A stretch of DNA of 64,000 nucleotides from Allium sativum (GCA_030737875.1 CM060909.1:33407159-33471158); one strand, 5' to 3'. Counted from the first letter of the stretch, positions 11,446-23,438 are shown. The notes: generated from the sequence alone by a model not told the origin. Numbers and translations are program-made.

Positions 11446-14400
11446 CACCACAAGAAAAGCCACAAATAGCGACAAAATTTTAGCGGTGGAAAATTCCATC
11501 GCAAATTAGCGACAGAATTTCGTGGAATCTATAAGGGATATTTTCTAGGATTTTTTAGTTTAACTTGTTTTAAAATATTGCCATCGAGTCCTGATTTCCA
11601 TTGCTAACCATAGCAAATTGCAACGATTTAATGTCATCATTTTTTCGTCGCTGAATTCCGTTGCAATTTGAGGCAGTTTACCATCATTTATTTTTTGAAG
11701 CTATTTTGCAGCAGGTTTTCAAGAGATTTGCTAGGGACTAATATGTGTATTCTTCTTAAATTTTTTTACTTTTATGTTTTTAATAAGTAATTGATAAGTA
11801 GAATTAAATTTAAATAATTAATGTGAATAACAATATACTAATAATTAAAAAAAATACTATTAATAGTAAATAAAGTGTAATAGTCAGTATTGATTAATCA
11901 ATAATTACTAAATAATTAAGAGATAATAATAATTAATAATATACATTAATAAGTAATATTTAATAATCAATGATTAATAAGTAATTTTTAATAATTAAAA
12001 AGTAAACTTTATTATCTAATATATAGAATTGAATAATTATGTAACGTATTAATTTGAAAATATTATAACTTTCATATTTTCTAAAATAAATATAAAGTTT
12101 AAATATAAACTTTTGAATTTTTCTCAATTTTGAAATAAATATAATTTTTTATAAAATGTTCAAAATTTAAGAATAAGAAAATTTATAAATATTAAAGAAT
12201 TCCGAAATTCAAAGAATACAAACATTACCATACTATTTATTATTTTCATGTTTATTTACAAGCTTTCACATGTAATTATCTTCTCTCTCACATAGTAAGT
12301 GTTGAATAAGTTTTCAATTGAGCTAAATTAGTTAATAATTATACATTGAACATCATGTATTTTTTAAAAACTGATTTTTCTTAAGAATATTTTTAATACT
12401 CAGTCATGTAACAAATAATAACTAATATATCTAAAAATTATTAATTATCAAGTAAAATTCTATTAAGTAATAATTAACATGTAATAGTTAAAATTAAATA
12501 TATAATATTAAGTAATTTTAATTTTTCTAAAATATTCAAACTTTCATTTTAATAAGCATTTGTTCTAGCATTTGTATTGGTGAAAACTTTGGCGTTCGGA
12601 TTTTTGGCTCCAACTGAAATTTTTGGCTCCAACTGAAACTTTTGGCTCCAACCGAATTTTTGGTGAATTCAAGTTTCCTCCTAACCATATCCCAATAGCC
12701 GCCTTCCTGCCTTCCTTCGTTCTACATTTCCCAAATCTCAAAAAAAAAAAAAAAAAAATAATGGGAAGATTCAAAGCCGCCTTCCTCCGTTATACACTTT
12801 TTCATTGTCGTTCCTTTAGACTCATTTCTCCCCTGTTTACATTCTCCTCCACTCTAGCAAAAAAGGAAGATTAAATTTACTCTCAAACATTACTTCAATA
12901 AAGGACGATTTGAGTTCACAAATCTGGTAAGATCCGATCCAAAGCGGATCTAAATGGATCATAAGTCAATTCGAAGTAGATTCGAACTCTATCGGAAGAA
13001 TTTGAGTAAAACTTCTTGATGCCGTGATGATTGGTTTTTCTAGGTTGGAGGATCTGGCTTTTAAAAGAGGAATTAGATTTCGGCTTTGGTGAGTGTCGCT
13101 AATCTATCTATGTCATTATATAATTTTTGAGTTTAACTTCAAGGGCGTAGAAGCATCTCAAACTTTTATGAATTGAACCATCCTTTTTTATTTCTTTCTA
13201 TTTGTAGCCTAATCTCCTGATAAACAAAATTTATGTGAATTGAAGCTCACAAAATCCACAAATCTCAACTAGTTGTCCAGCAGCTAAACTACCTTCACTG
13301 CAATGACTGATGTAACTTTCCTGGCGCATCTTTGTTTCCTTATCACTCACGGTCACCAATTATACTCAATCATCCCGCAGGTTTTTGCACAGACATCAAT
13401 TTGTTATCAGGGTGGAGGAAGCTAGGGAGGTCAGTCCATTGTGTTCTAAGCTTTCCTCTTCCCCTTCTATGCTGTTTCTAGAATTTCATTTTGTTGTAGA
13501 TGATTTTTCCTCTGACTACTATAAAATTAAATCTTGGATCAATTGAATAAATTGTTTTTAATTTTGCACAGCTGTTTGGATCAAGCATTTAAGCTATCTC
13601 GAGGGTTGCCATTTTGATTTAGGTCCAGGTAATTCCTATTGCATTGTTACATATTATGCTATCATATTCTTACATGAAATTCTACCTATTGCAAATCTAT
13701 AATTGTAATTTTTGTTATGGTATTTAGGATGGTTTTCTCTTTCGTCTCCGTGTTTGTATTTGAATAATGAAGATGTGTATTACATGTTATTTGATCCCAT
13801 GTTTCATGATTTCGTTGCTGTGGAAAAAAAATTCTCAGATCTATATGAATTTGGTTCATGCTTATTCAATGCCTCTTGCATGTCCTTATTCAAATGCAGT
13901 CATAGAAATAAAAGCCTCGATTCTACTAAATTGTGTTTATTCAAAGTAATTACCTGTAAAAATGACTTATTTCGGTACTACATTGATAATTTCTCTTACC
14001 GATTCTTGAGGTCCTTGTATAAACTTTCTCGAATGAATGAGAAAACATTGTTGATAAGGTAAAAATGCATATTTATATACCTTGCAATTTTGATGAATGA
14101 GAAAGTGGATTTTAATCTGATTCTAACTTGAGCATGTTTGCGTGTTGTGTTTATAATTTTTCGAAGCCACTTGCAATTTATCTATTAGAATTGCAGTGTT
14201 TGAAAACTTCTTGTAAGAAGCATACAAAATTGTTGTAGAATTAAAAATTTGCAAAACAATTATTTTGTTGTTTACCACTTTACAGTACAATTAATAGTGA
14301 CACTTGCTTTTTCTTGTAGTGTGCAAATGAGATACCCAGATCATCTATCAGAGCAGTACCAAATTCCAGGCACCATGATGCTCAACTTTGTCAGGATTTG

Positions 14401-15190
14401 CATTCTACTACCTCCATGCAAGGCTATTATGATGAACTTATTTAGAAAGGTATGAAATTTTGAGGTGCTTGTTTCAGGTATGAGATGATTGGTGTGAGTG
14501 CTAGTAAATGATGATGTTCCTGTTGCTAACTATTTTTTGATGGAAAAAAAGAAAGTGAACTTGAGATGTTGACCGTAGCTTGATTGAGAGGAGCTTAGTT
14601 TAGAGCATTGGTTTTTTAATAGTCGAGGGTACAATTGTATATGTATTGCATTGATTGTAAATGACATGTATTATATTGTGATGTTTTGAGTATTGTATCC
14701 ATAACTGCGTTCTTTACTTTTTTGTTGGGATATGCTATTTATTTTATTATTGATAGTTGAATGATAGTATTGGGTAAAGCTGTAAGCAAGAAAGATGAAA
14801 GAATGTTTATTAGCAGAATAGAAAGGGAATAGCGACATATTACCTACAGAAAACTTTTGATTTAAAAAATATTTTGTTGCTAATTCCTTGCTAATTAGCA
14901 AAGCTTTACTGATGTTTTTGAATAAATAATAAATTATTATAAATTACTTATCCGTCGGTAAATACTCGGTAAATAAATTAATAAATAAAATTATATTTTT
15001 ATTATAAAAAATTAAAATGACGATAAACTATCGGAAAACTCATGCTATATTCCGTCGCTAAAATCTGACACAATTACCGTCATGGTTTTTACCGACCACC
15101 ATGTTATACAGGAAATCCGTCGCTAAGGCTAATTTAGCGACGGATTGGAAGCGGATTCTGCCGTCGCTATATAAAGTTTTTCTTATAGTG
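11446..15190. mobile_element. Non-autonomous CACTA (En/Spm-type) DNA transposon
   Basis: The left end reads CACCACAAGAAAAG; the right end, read inward, is CACTATAAGAAAAA. Both match the CACTA terminal inverted repeat, the left with a T-to-C change in its fourth base. The 3 bp target duplication AGA at 11443-11445 and 15191-15193 is exactly what this superfamily makes. Subterminal repeats TAGCGACGGA / TCCGTCGC recur within about 200 bp of both ends (11465-11690 and 15045-15170). No transposase domain can be read in 3.7 kb, so it would need transposase in trans. The AT-rich flanks (11750-12560, 14880-15030) and a more complex middle (12560-14460) are described separately. Confidence 0.88.
12560..14460. 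other. Gene-like cargo inside the CACTA element, unidentified
   Basis: Base composition becomes less AT-rich than the element flanks. It begins with three tandem copies of a unit of about 19 bp, TTTTTGGCTCCAACTGAAA (12601-12656), then a C-rich leader-like stretch and an A(18) run near 12740. Further in are T-rich segments ending in AG (for example CATCCCGCAG before 13381 and TTTTTCTTGTAG before 14320) that resemble plant introns and 3' splice sites. The longest plus-strand open frame (13712-14062) has no motif I recognise. Such elements often carry captured host fragments, but I cannot identify a donor gene. Confidence 0.35.
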
Positions 15191-17106
15191 AGAACATCAC
15201 AAGATAGATATATAAAATGGTACTAAAAATCCAAAATTTATTCATTGCAGTTGAAAGCAAAACATGTTTGGTTACAACATCAAAATCATATACTAAATCC
15301 AAGTAAACAAATATCCATCTTGAACAAGATTATTATTAGAGTACATAAAAGCAAAACCATAATGCCACTCCAAATAGCCATAATGAAAAAGAGATAAAGC
15401 TGAGCATTACTTTCAACACTTCCAAGCACTTCAAGAAGAAAGAGATCCGAGTCAAGCTCCACTAATCCCAACCTGAGGACTTAGGGGGAGGGGAAAGAAA
15501 GAAAAGAGGCAAAACAAAAAAGGTCAGACATAAAGTCTGGCGAGTCCAATGAATTTAACAATATAATCAGTAGAGTAATAGGATAAGAACATAAATTGGA
15601 TATAAAAGATGACTGTAACATAAGCAGATATGACAAGGTGAACAAGGTAAGCAAGATAGAACATCGACTGCGCTCCTAACCACTATAAGATATGCTCTGC
15701 ACCGTACCAACATACCAGTTACATATTAAGAGATGATCCATCCCTGCTAATCATAATAATGGTAGCTTCGTGTACTCCTAGCTGCTCTCGTAGGTGCCCT
15801 ACTTGCTCCTACCACCACTAGTTGTACCCACTACCCTTCCCATTCGATCGACTCCATAACCTTGTAGATACCTATACTGGTCCCACAGTAGGGTGTATCA
15901 CTCTCTAAGGTGGCAACCCCTATACTATTGAAATGCACAACTTATACCTACACGATGCAACATCGTCTTACCTACCAGCCCAGACCCACACACGCACATG
16001 ACTCCGTTGGACTTGCACTGCCATCGCTAACTCTTTATTGGCCTCTTACAATCAACCCCAGTAAGCGTGTCCCTGTCCTCGACTTATTTCGAGCTCATAT
16101 AGATACTAAAATGGGTTACTGGTCGAAAAGGGTCCACACACTTGACACAAGCTTCCCTCCTAAGCTTGGTCCCAACTAGGAATTCCCACTTAACCCCTCT
16201 TTATTTCCATGTCTAATCACATGTCCCATCTTGGTTAAGTGCTTTAATTATGTTTCACACGCTACCCATGTTACCCACTTAACCGTTTATTACATGTCTT
16301 ATCTTGGTTAAGTGTTCATTAATTCATTATAACAGTAACCTTGCAAGACCTCCCACATTAGATTGTCGTTTTGTGGTTGCTGGATATGCCGGGCGGTACC
16401 GGGCAGTTCCGGGCAGGCTTATACCACAATCCAAATCTAACCTCATGTCTTTGCATTATTATGCATCTAATTTCTGCCTTTGAGCTCTTACATTAGATAC
16501 CATTTTGCGGTTGCTAGATATGCCGGGCGGTTCCGGGCAGGCTTATAATGCAATCCGAATCTAACTTCGTGTCTTAGGCGTTCATTTTCACATTCTTGAT
16601 TCAATCCCCAATTTCAAATCTTTGGATTACAATATTTCCCAATTACCCATAATTTCCAATCTGAATTATGTTTATAATCTCATGTGCCAAATCATGCCCA
16701 AACCCATTTTCATAGTTATTAACAGTTTATGCCAAATCTCATGTATATAAGTCATACTCAATTATGCCCAAATCAATTTTTCATATTCATCAACAATTTA
16801 TGCCAAATCTCATTTTATTGCATATTTCCCAAACTTTTCCCAATCGTTCCAACGCTATTCGTACGTAAATCTCAATGCAATATGTTAGGCTCGAAGTTAG
16901 CCTAATCTCATAAAGAAAAAGGAAAAGGAAAAGAAGAAGGGAAAAGAATCAAAACATCAAAACTGGCATAAACATATAAATGAGCATGTGAAATGAATAA
17001 CGACAAAGTAGATCAGATAGGAATATGATAATAGCAATTGGGTATGAATCTAAAGGATAACAAATTACAAAACTTGATATGATTCATCTTATTTATAGGC
17101 ATATAC
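15191..17106 (-). repeat. C' element LTR, continued (C family relative, minus strand)
   Basis: Reverse complement of a C-family-like LTR. The block near 15480-15540 (GGCAAAAC, AAAGTCTGG) matches 39870-39960 reversed. The CGGGCGGTTCCGGGCAGG units at 16390-16540 match the two-unit repeat at 38030-38220. TTAAGTGG units at 16190-16330 match the minisatellite at 38280-39080, but only about three copies are present. Similarity fades toward 17106, where family B is inserted, and the first third of the LTR and its polypurine tract are missing. No coding sequence is seen. Confidence 0.75.
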
Positions 17107-17999
17107 TGTAATAACCCGGAAATCTGGGCCAGTTTAAAATTTTTATTTTGGCAATTTTAGCGAATTTTGAACATTTAAAATGGATTATTTTAAATAATAT
17201 CGACGAGAAATTTATTTTGAATAGAATTCGAATGTGTATATTATATAGATCTTCGTTAGAATATAAATAATTATTTATATTTATAAAAGGAATTGAAAAT
17301 GGCGCGGTAGTTCGATAATTCGATTTCAAACTTCAAATGAATGTACCGGGTGCAAAATAAACCGGATTTTAGTGAAACCAAAAATATTTGAATCTAATTG
17401 ATAATAACTTTCCAATGAATCCGAAAAATCAAAATTCCATAGCGGGAATCAAAAGATATGTCCAGTTGAAATTTTTGAATAGTCGCTATGGAATTCAGGC
17501 CCTTAAAAATGGAAATTTTGCAAACGATCTCGGATTTCGACGAAACCACTTTTTTTGGGTCCGAGATGTCAAATTATTGCTAGATTCCAAATTTCATAAT
17601 TTTTCGAATCAATATGTGAGCGTGGCGAAGGAAAACGCGTTTGACCAGTTTCAGTTGATTTTAATCGACTAGAAATTGGCCATTTTTCAAACGGTCTCAG
17701 AATTCGGCGAAACTAGTTTTGTTAGGACCGTATCGTCAATACGAAGCTAGAAAATATTTTTCTGGAATTTTTAGAGTTCGTATGGACCCCAGTAAATTGA
17801 AATGCATGTTTAAAATAGAATATATAGATTTAAATGTAAATTCAACGGAAACTGATCGTAACAAGCGAATCAGCTTACGATACATATCCCATTGTGTTCG
17901 GAATGAGGGTAATTAGCTATGGACGACAGTCGGTGGGCTTGATTTCGAATTCGAAATAAAAAGTTACTTTTTGGTTTTAAAAATTAAAAATAATATATT

Positions 18000-18007
18000 T
18001 ATAAATA
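18000..18007 (+). promoter_or_regulatory. TATA box of B LTR copy 1
   Basis: TATAAATA, followed about 30 bp later by a pyrimidine-rich leader. The equivalent in copy 2 is at 25374-25381. Position (about 0.9 kb into the LTR) is the same in both. Confidence 0.6.
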
Positions 18008-18784
18008 ACTCCCTGGCCCCTCCCTCTCTTCTCTTCGAAGTCAACAACAAATAGAAAAAAAAGAAGAGAGAAGGGGGGATCGCGATCCGCCGCCCCCCCT
18101 GGATGAACGTCGCCGCCCCGGTTGGGCGCCACCACCTGCCGCCCCCTCTCCTTCTTCTTCCATCCCTCCGTCTCCTCCCCTCCTCCAATCGAAGAACGTC
18201 GTGCTCCGCACCCTGAAACCCGCCACCGCCGTCCAGGCCAGCTTCGCCCCTCTCGACAGCCGCCTCCCCTCCTTCCTCTTTCTCCTTTCTGAAACTCCCC
18301 CCCCCCCCCCGACAAAAAACCCATCGCCACCCGTCACGGAAGCCCACCGCACCACCACCACTGACCGGAGCACCACCCACCGCCTTGCCCAGTCGACTGC
18401 TTCGCCCCAACGCCCCCTTTCAGCGCCTCTCCTCTTCGTTAAACAGTAAGTTTTTATTTTGTTTTATTTACTTTATTTTATTTATGTAATATGATTAAAA
18501 ATACGATTTTTAATTGAAATAATTTATTCTTAGTTCTAGAATTGCAAAGATCAGATTTTTAACATGATAAAGGTCGGATTTTTAAGTTATAAAGTTTATA
18601 TTTTTATAGTTAGAAAATATAGATTGTCATTATAAGAAAATATAGATTTTGTTAGCGAAAGGTTTAGATTTTTAAATAAAAAAGATTAGATTTTTAAAAT
18701 AGAAAAGATGCGATTTTTAGCGGTGTAAAAATAGAATTTTTATCTATATAGTAGTAGTATAAAAATGTGATTTTTATACACATG

Positions 18785-19220
18785 ACAACGAAGAAAAAAT
18801 TCGATTTTTATATATTGAACAGCATAGTAAAAATTCGATTTTTATATATTGAACAGCATAGTAAAAATTCGATTTTTATATATAGTAGCGAAGTAAAAAT
18901 TCGATTTTTATATATTGAATAGCGAAGTAAAAATTCGATTTTTATATATTGAATAGCGAAGTAAAAATTCGGTTTTTATATATTGAATAGCAAAGGAAAA
19001 ATTCGATTTTTATATATTGAATAGCAAAGGAAAAATTCGATTTTTATATATTGAATAACGAAGTAAAAATTCGATTTTTATATATTGAATAACGAAGTAA
19101 AAATTCGATTTTTATATATTGAATAATGAAGTAAAAATTTGATTTTTATATACTGAATAGCAAAGTAAAAATTCGATTTTTATATACTGAATAGCAAAGT
19201 AAAAATGTGATTTTTACATA
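18785..19220 (+). repeat. Tandem array of a 34 bp unit in B LTR copy 1
   Basis: About 13 copies of a 34 bp unit made of a GAATAGCGAAGT-like spacer and the near-palindrome AAAAATTCGATTTTT, then TATATATT. Scattered degenerate copies (GATTTTTA every 20-40 bp) extend upstream to about 18500. The array is matched at 26181-26617 and is decayed in copy 3 (33290-33600). Confidence 0.9.
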
Positions 19221-21112
19221 TGTAGAGAATACGGACAATGAAAGTTATAAGAGGAAGAACGGCGAAGATTTCTACATAAGAAGAGTCGTGGGATTGGATT
19301 AGCAATTCTGTGAGAACTTCTCACCTTTTTATTTAATTTTTCTAGTTAAAATATATACTAGGATGCAGACGGTGTTTAGTAGCACCCGACACCCGTCGTC
19401 CACAGACCATGGACGGCTTGTATGCTTGATTGTTTGATTTTGATGTGTAGTTGATTGTGTGATGTGATGTGAAATGAAATAAAATATTTATATAGTTGAA
19501 AATATTTATATAGCTAAAAATAGAAATTTTAACGTGTATATGAAAAGAAATAAAAATAAACAAATCGGACGATTTGTTTATATACACGCATTTGACTGAC
19601 ATTGATTGGGACGATAAATTTTACACATCGCCCAACTGCACAAATAAAATCTGTGTTTGATTGTTTGAGAACCCCACACGGGTATTGGGATGATATATGA
19701 TACACACTAATCCCAATAGTTAGTTTTATGTCGATCGATTGATTGACAAACTGTTATAAGCGTTAAATATTTATATTCGATGCTTATACAGTGTAGAATG
19801 CACTTTGGATGATGGTTGATTATTCATCGTTGTTATTGTATACATGTGTTGTAAAAAATCCATATAATTAACATTATATGGTAATTGATTGGGCCTCATT
19901 CCATATTTGAAAAAGAAATATTGGAAAAAGAAATATTTGAAAAAGAAATATTTGAAACAGAAATATTTGAAATAGAATATTTGAAAATATAAATATATGA
20001 AGCCGTGTTGATTAGATTGACGCCATTTTGACGTGAACGATATTTATATCGATTTTATTCATTTTTTAATGAACATCGAAAGTGATTTCAAAATCTAATA
20101 TTTTGAATAGAAATGAATTCGAATTGAAATTGAATAGAATTGAAATTCGAATTAGATTGAATTGAATTGAATATAAAACGAATTCGAATTGAATATAAAA
20201 CAGATTCGAATTGAATTGAATTGAAAAGAAAATGAATTCAAATCGAATTAAAATCGATTTGAATTGAAATCAATTTGAAATGAATTTAAATCGAATTTAT
20301 AAGGAAAAATTCAATTTTGATTTGAATTTAAAAAGAAGTTGAAATCCTTTTGAAAACGAATTTAAAACGATTTATAAAATACGTTTTGAAAGGAAATCGA
20401 CGGAATATATATAATATATATATATATTATATATATAATGGCATGAATAGAACGCGCCGCGCCGCGACAGTTCGCGAATTTCAACCATTGACTTCGAATG
20501 GATATTGCGGGAGATCTGATCGTCGAATTCTCCTAAAACCAGAACCGTTGGGTTCGTATCGAAAAGAGCTTTCTAACGAATATTAGAAATTTGAAATCTA
20601 ACGGTTGGATTTGGAATTATGTCCAAATCAAATTTGGAAAAGGTCGCTGTAAGTGCAGTTCGATGGCCGTTGATGGAAATCGACTATACGGGCCTTGATA
20701 AAATTATTAAAAATAGTAGTAGTTTGTGTAAAATCATAAGAAATGATTTGTGAAGATTTGGGATGAAAAACTCCATATTTGAAAACATAAAAATAGATTT
20801 TTATCGAAATGAACTAGTTTTGAACTAGAATAGTAATTTATTTATTTTTAAAATAAATAAAGTGAATTTGAAATGGTTTTGAAATATAACCAGAATTTCC
20901 AATAATTGAATTGGAATGGATTTGAATCGAAATTGTCTTTGAATTATTTCGATGTTGGATTTCGTGATTATACAGATGTTGTTATTGAAATTTGAAAGAT
21001 ATTTATATATCGCTATTTCCAATACGATATTTGTTGGTCGTAGAATTTGATAATGAATATAAGCCGGTATATTTTCTATCCAGAGCCTTGTATTTAATAT
21101 CAAATGTGATTT

Positions 21113-21360
21113 GGGTTTGTCGTGAATGGTGTCTTCATTAACACTGTTCTTAAGCCCAGTGGAGAAAAAAAGATTAAATCTTTTTATTTAGATTTAATGA
21201 AGTGTACCAATCAAATAATATTTAATTGAATTGATATTGATTTTTGGGTTTATCGTGAACAGTGTTTTAAATAACACTTGTTCTTTAACCCGATAATTAA
21301 TGGAATGTGATTTTGGGTTTATCGTGAACCGTGTTTTAAATGACACCGATTCTTTAACCC
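21113..21360 (+). repeat. Three stem-loop units in B LTR copy 1
   Basis: Units at 21113-21157, 21246-21291 and 21315-21360. Each starts GGGTTTRTCGTGAAC, has GTGTTTTAAATAACAC in the centre and ends GTTCTTTAACCC, so the outer and inner arms can pair into one long hairpin of about 45 nt. Confidence 0.8.
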
Positions 21361-23438
21361 GGTTAAAGATTAAAACTAAGTGGAGTTTTAATGAATCTTT
21401 AATTAGATTGAAAAGGTGTTAGAATGGAGTATCACCAGTTTTACTCCAGGCGATAGTCAAATCTTTAATTAGATTTGAACATGAAATGGTAATTGAATTT
21501 ACCGATAACACCGTGGTGTTAGATATGAAGTATGACCAGTTTTACTTCATGGGATGAATAGGTTGGGATTGGGAAATTAAAATAAATGATTACTTCGGTA
21601 AGGTTCGTTAATCCCGACTAGTTTGAATTGATATTCAAAGGAGATTAAAGAATAAATTTAAAGAATTTATCTTTGATAAAATTAATGGGAACCTTTCCCA
21701 AAATATAAGAATATTTGAATAAAAGAATATTCTGAATTGGAATGAGGCGTATGTTGTGTTTGTGTAACACTTGTTTAATATATACGCGAGTTATTCAGAA
21801 AGACCGGGTTTATCCCATTCTGAATAACTGTTTCGACGTGGTGTCGAAGAGGAAGACGGTGGTTGAAGACCGGAAGTCTTCACATCGTTTGGGTGATTAC
21901 TGATGATCTTGATTGGGCTGTACACCCAAGATGAGGGAATCAGTCGGTGGTCGTCCAGATGTGCTTGGAGATCGATGGATATGCGAGGAAAGTGCCTCCG
22001 GTTTCGTTCAGACCCAGAACGGACTTGTAAATGGACTGTGTGTCTAACATTGGATTTTAGTCTGTGTGATTGATTTCTATTAAATATATATTTGTTTGGC
22101 GGCGGAGAATTTATTCTCTTGCTTAACGCCCTTCTCTGAGACGTACGAGCTCAGGGGTTATATACTGATGGATATCAAACGCATAGAGTGAATTGCCTGT
22201 GTGGCATGCCTAAGTGGCAAATTATCAAGGCTTCTGTTGAAAAGCAAAGTCTTGTGGTGATGATCAAAGCACAGCCTGTGTGGCACAACTTTGTGTAACG
22301 TGAATTCGCGAGCCTCACACCCCGGTGGTGAACCAAAAACGGGAGACGGACCTCAGGGGGGACATGCGTTTTCTTCCTAGCTAGGGTGGTGTCAGTGACC
22401 TACCAGCCCTGACATTTATATTATTTTCACCTGTGTGGTTGTTGCTGTTGCGAGGCGCCTCGGTTTGATCGGACGATCCGGGTCCGATGGAGTCATTCGT
22501 TGGCTCATTTACGCCCCATAGGGCGGAGAAACGTAGTGTTCAGGCATTATAATCCACATCGGTGGACCGGCCCTGATGATCCAAGGGGCAGTTGCGGCTG
22601 TTCCTGAGGCTCGGGCTAGAGAGTCTCGAATCGGTTGAGGACTATCTTTTGCCTCGGTTCATAGATGGAAATCCAATTCCCAAATACGTGACATTTGCGG
22701 TTTTATTTGTAGAGCCTAGTATGGCGACATGATATATGGTACCCATGCCGTCTATGATTGATACTTATGATTTGAAGTTGTTTTATACACTATACACTTA
22801 TAATTGTATCAAATGATTTGTTTTAAACGTACTAAGCATGTTTGGCTATTATAAGGGAAAACCCTATCCCTTGGCTTGCGTTGCATTGTGTGATAGGACC
22901 TGGGTCTTATAATAGCTTCATTTTTCCTTATTTAGCATTGCGCTGTTGTTTTATGCACTGGTATTCTTGGGAGGAAACCTGTTCCACGTTAGCGGCGTGG
23001 TCCCTTGATTTACCTAACTTTAAAATAAAGATTAATAACTGTTTTAGTTCTCACACCAGTCCCATGACTGACCTAGAGTTTATTGTTTTAACCTAAACTC
23101 TGGGTGCCCCTATTTTGACACGGGCAGCTAGTAGTTTTGGTTACGCAGATTTATATTCACAGGATCCTGGTTTACAGATGGAACGATATCCGGAAAGCTT
23201 TGTATCCGTATATCTCTTCTAGTTGTGTATTGTATTATTTTCCGCTGCGATGTATTTAAATGTATTTAAATCTCTGATATTTCTGTGTAATATTCATTTA
23301 TACTCTGTATATTCTTGTAATCTGATGGTATTGTTGTAATATACAGTGAAATGTTCTTCCGTCTGCGTTCTATTTTGTCGTGTTCTCAAAACAATTCGTT
23401 CTTTCTCTTCGGAGACCGGGGAAGTTCGGGTCGCTTCA

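Larger units (their letters stand above)
17107..23438 (+). repeat. Family B LTR copy 1 (complete, 6.3 kb)
   Basis: Runs from TGTAATAACCC to GGGTCGCTTCA. Landmarks: GGCGCGGTAGTTCG at 17301; TATA box 18000-18007; GC-rich leader 18010-18445 with C homopolymers; GTAAGT at 18446-18451; 34 bp repeat array 18785-19220; GTGAG...CTCACC at 19310-19325; conserved GC hairpin 19361-19416; gaatt-rich simple sequence 20100-20340; AT microsatellite 20406-20439; three stem-loop units 21113-21360; GTTTGGCGGCGGAG at 22094; 3' box ACCAGTCCCATGACTGACC with stem-loop 23055-23104. The open frames in the GC-rich leader are not conserved between copies and are not called genes. Confidence 0.88.

Noticed and set aside
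14308..14321. TTTTTCTTGTAGTG inside the CACTA element, looking like a second CACTA end
   Set aside because: No partner end or 3 bp duplication was found, and the sequence equally fits a plant 3' splice site (TTTCTTGTAG).
17102..17106. TATAC before B copy 1 and GTATA after 63931 as a target duplication
   Set aside because: They are reverse complements, not direct repeats; the flanks come from different parts of C', which fits recombination between two insertions better.
17964..18450. Several 80-155 codon proline- or glycine-rich frames in the GC-rich LTR leaders (also 25338-25884, 32741-33182)
   Set aside because: Frames exist on both strands because the DNA is GC-rich with few stops; they change with C-run length between copies and show no conserved reading frame.
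18785..19220. Regular short repeats resembling a CRISPR array
   Set aside because: The spacers are as repetitive as the repeats, this is plant LTR DNA, and no cas-like gene exists; it is a plain tandem repeat.
20406..20439. TATA-rich palindromes as replication origin or promoter
   Set aside because: They are AT microsatellite tracts of variable length inside LTR B.
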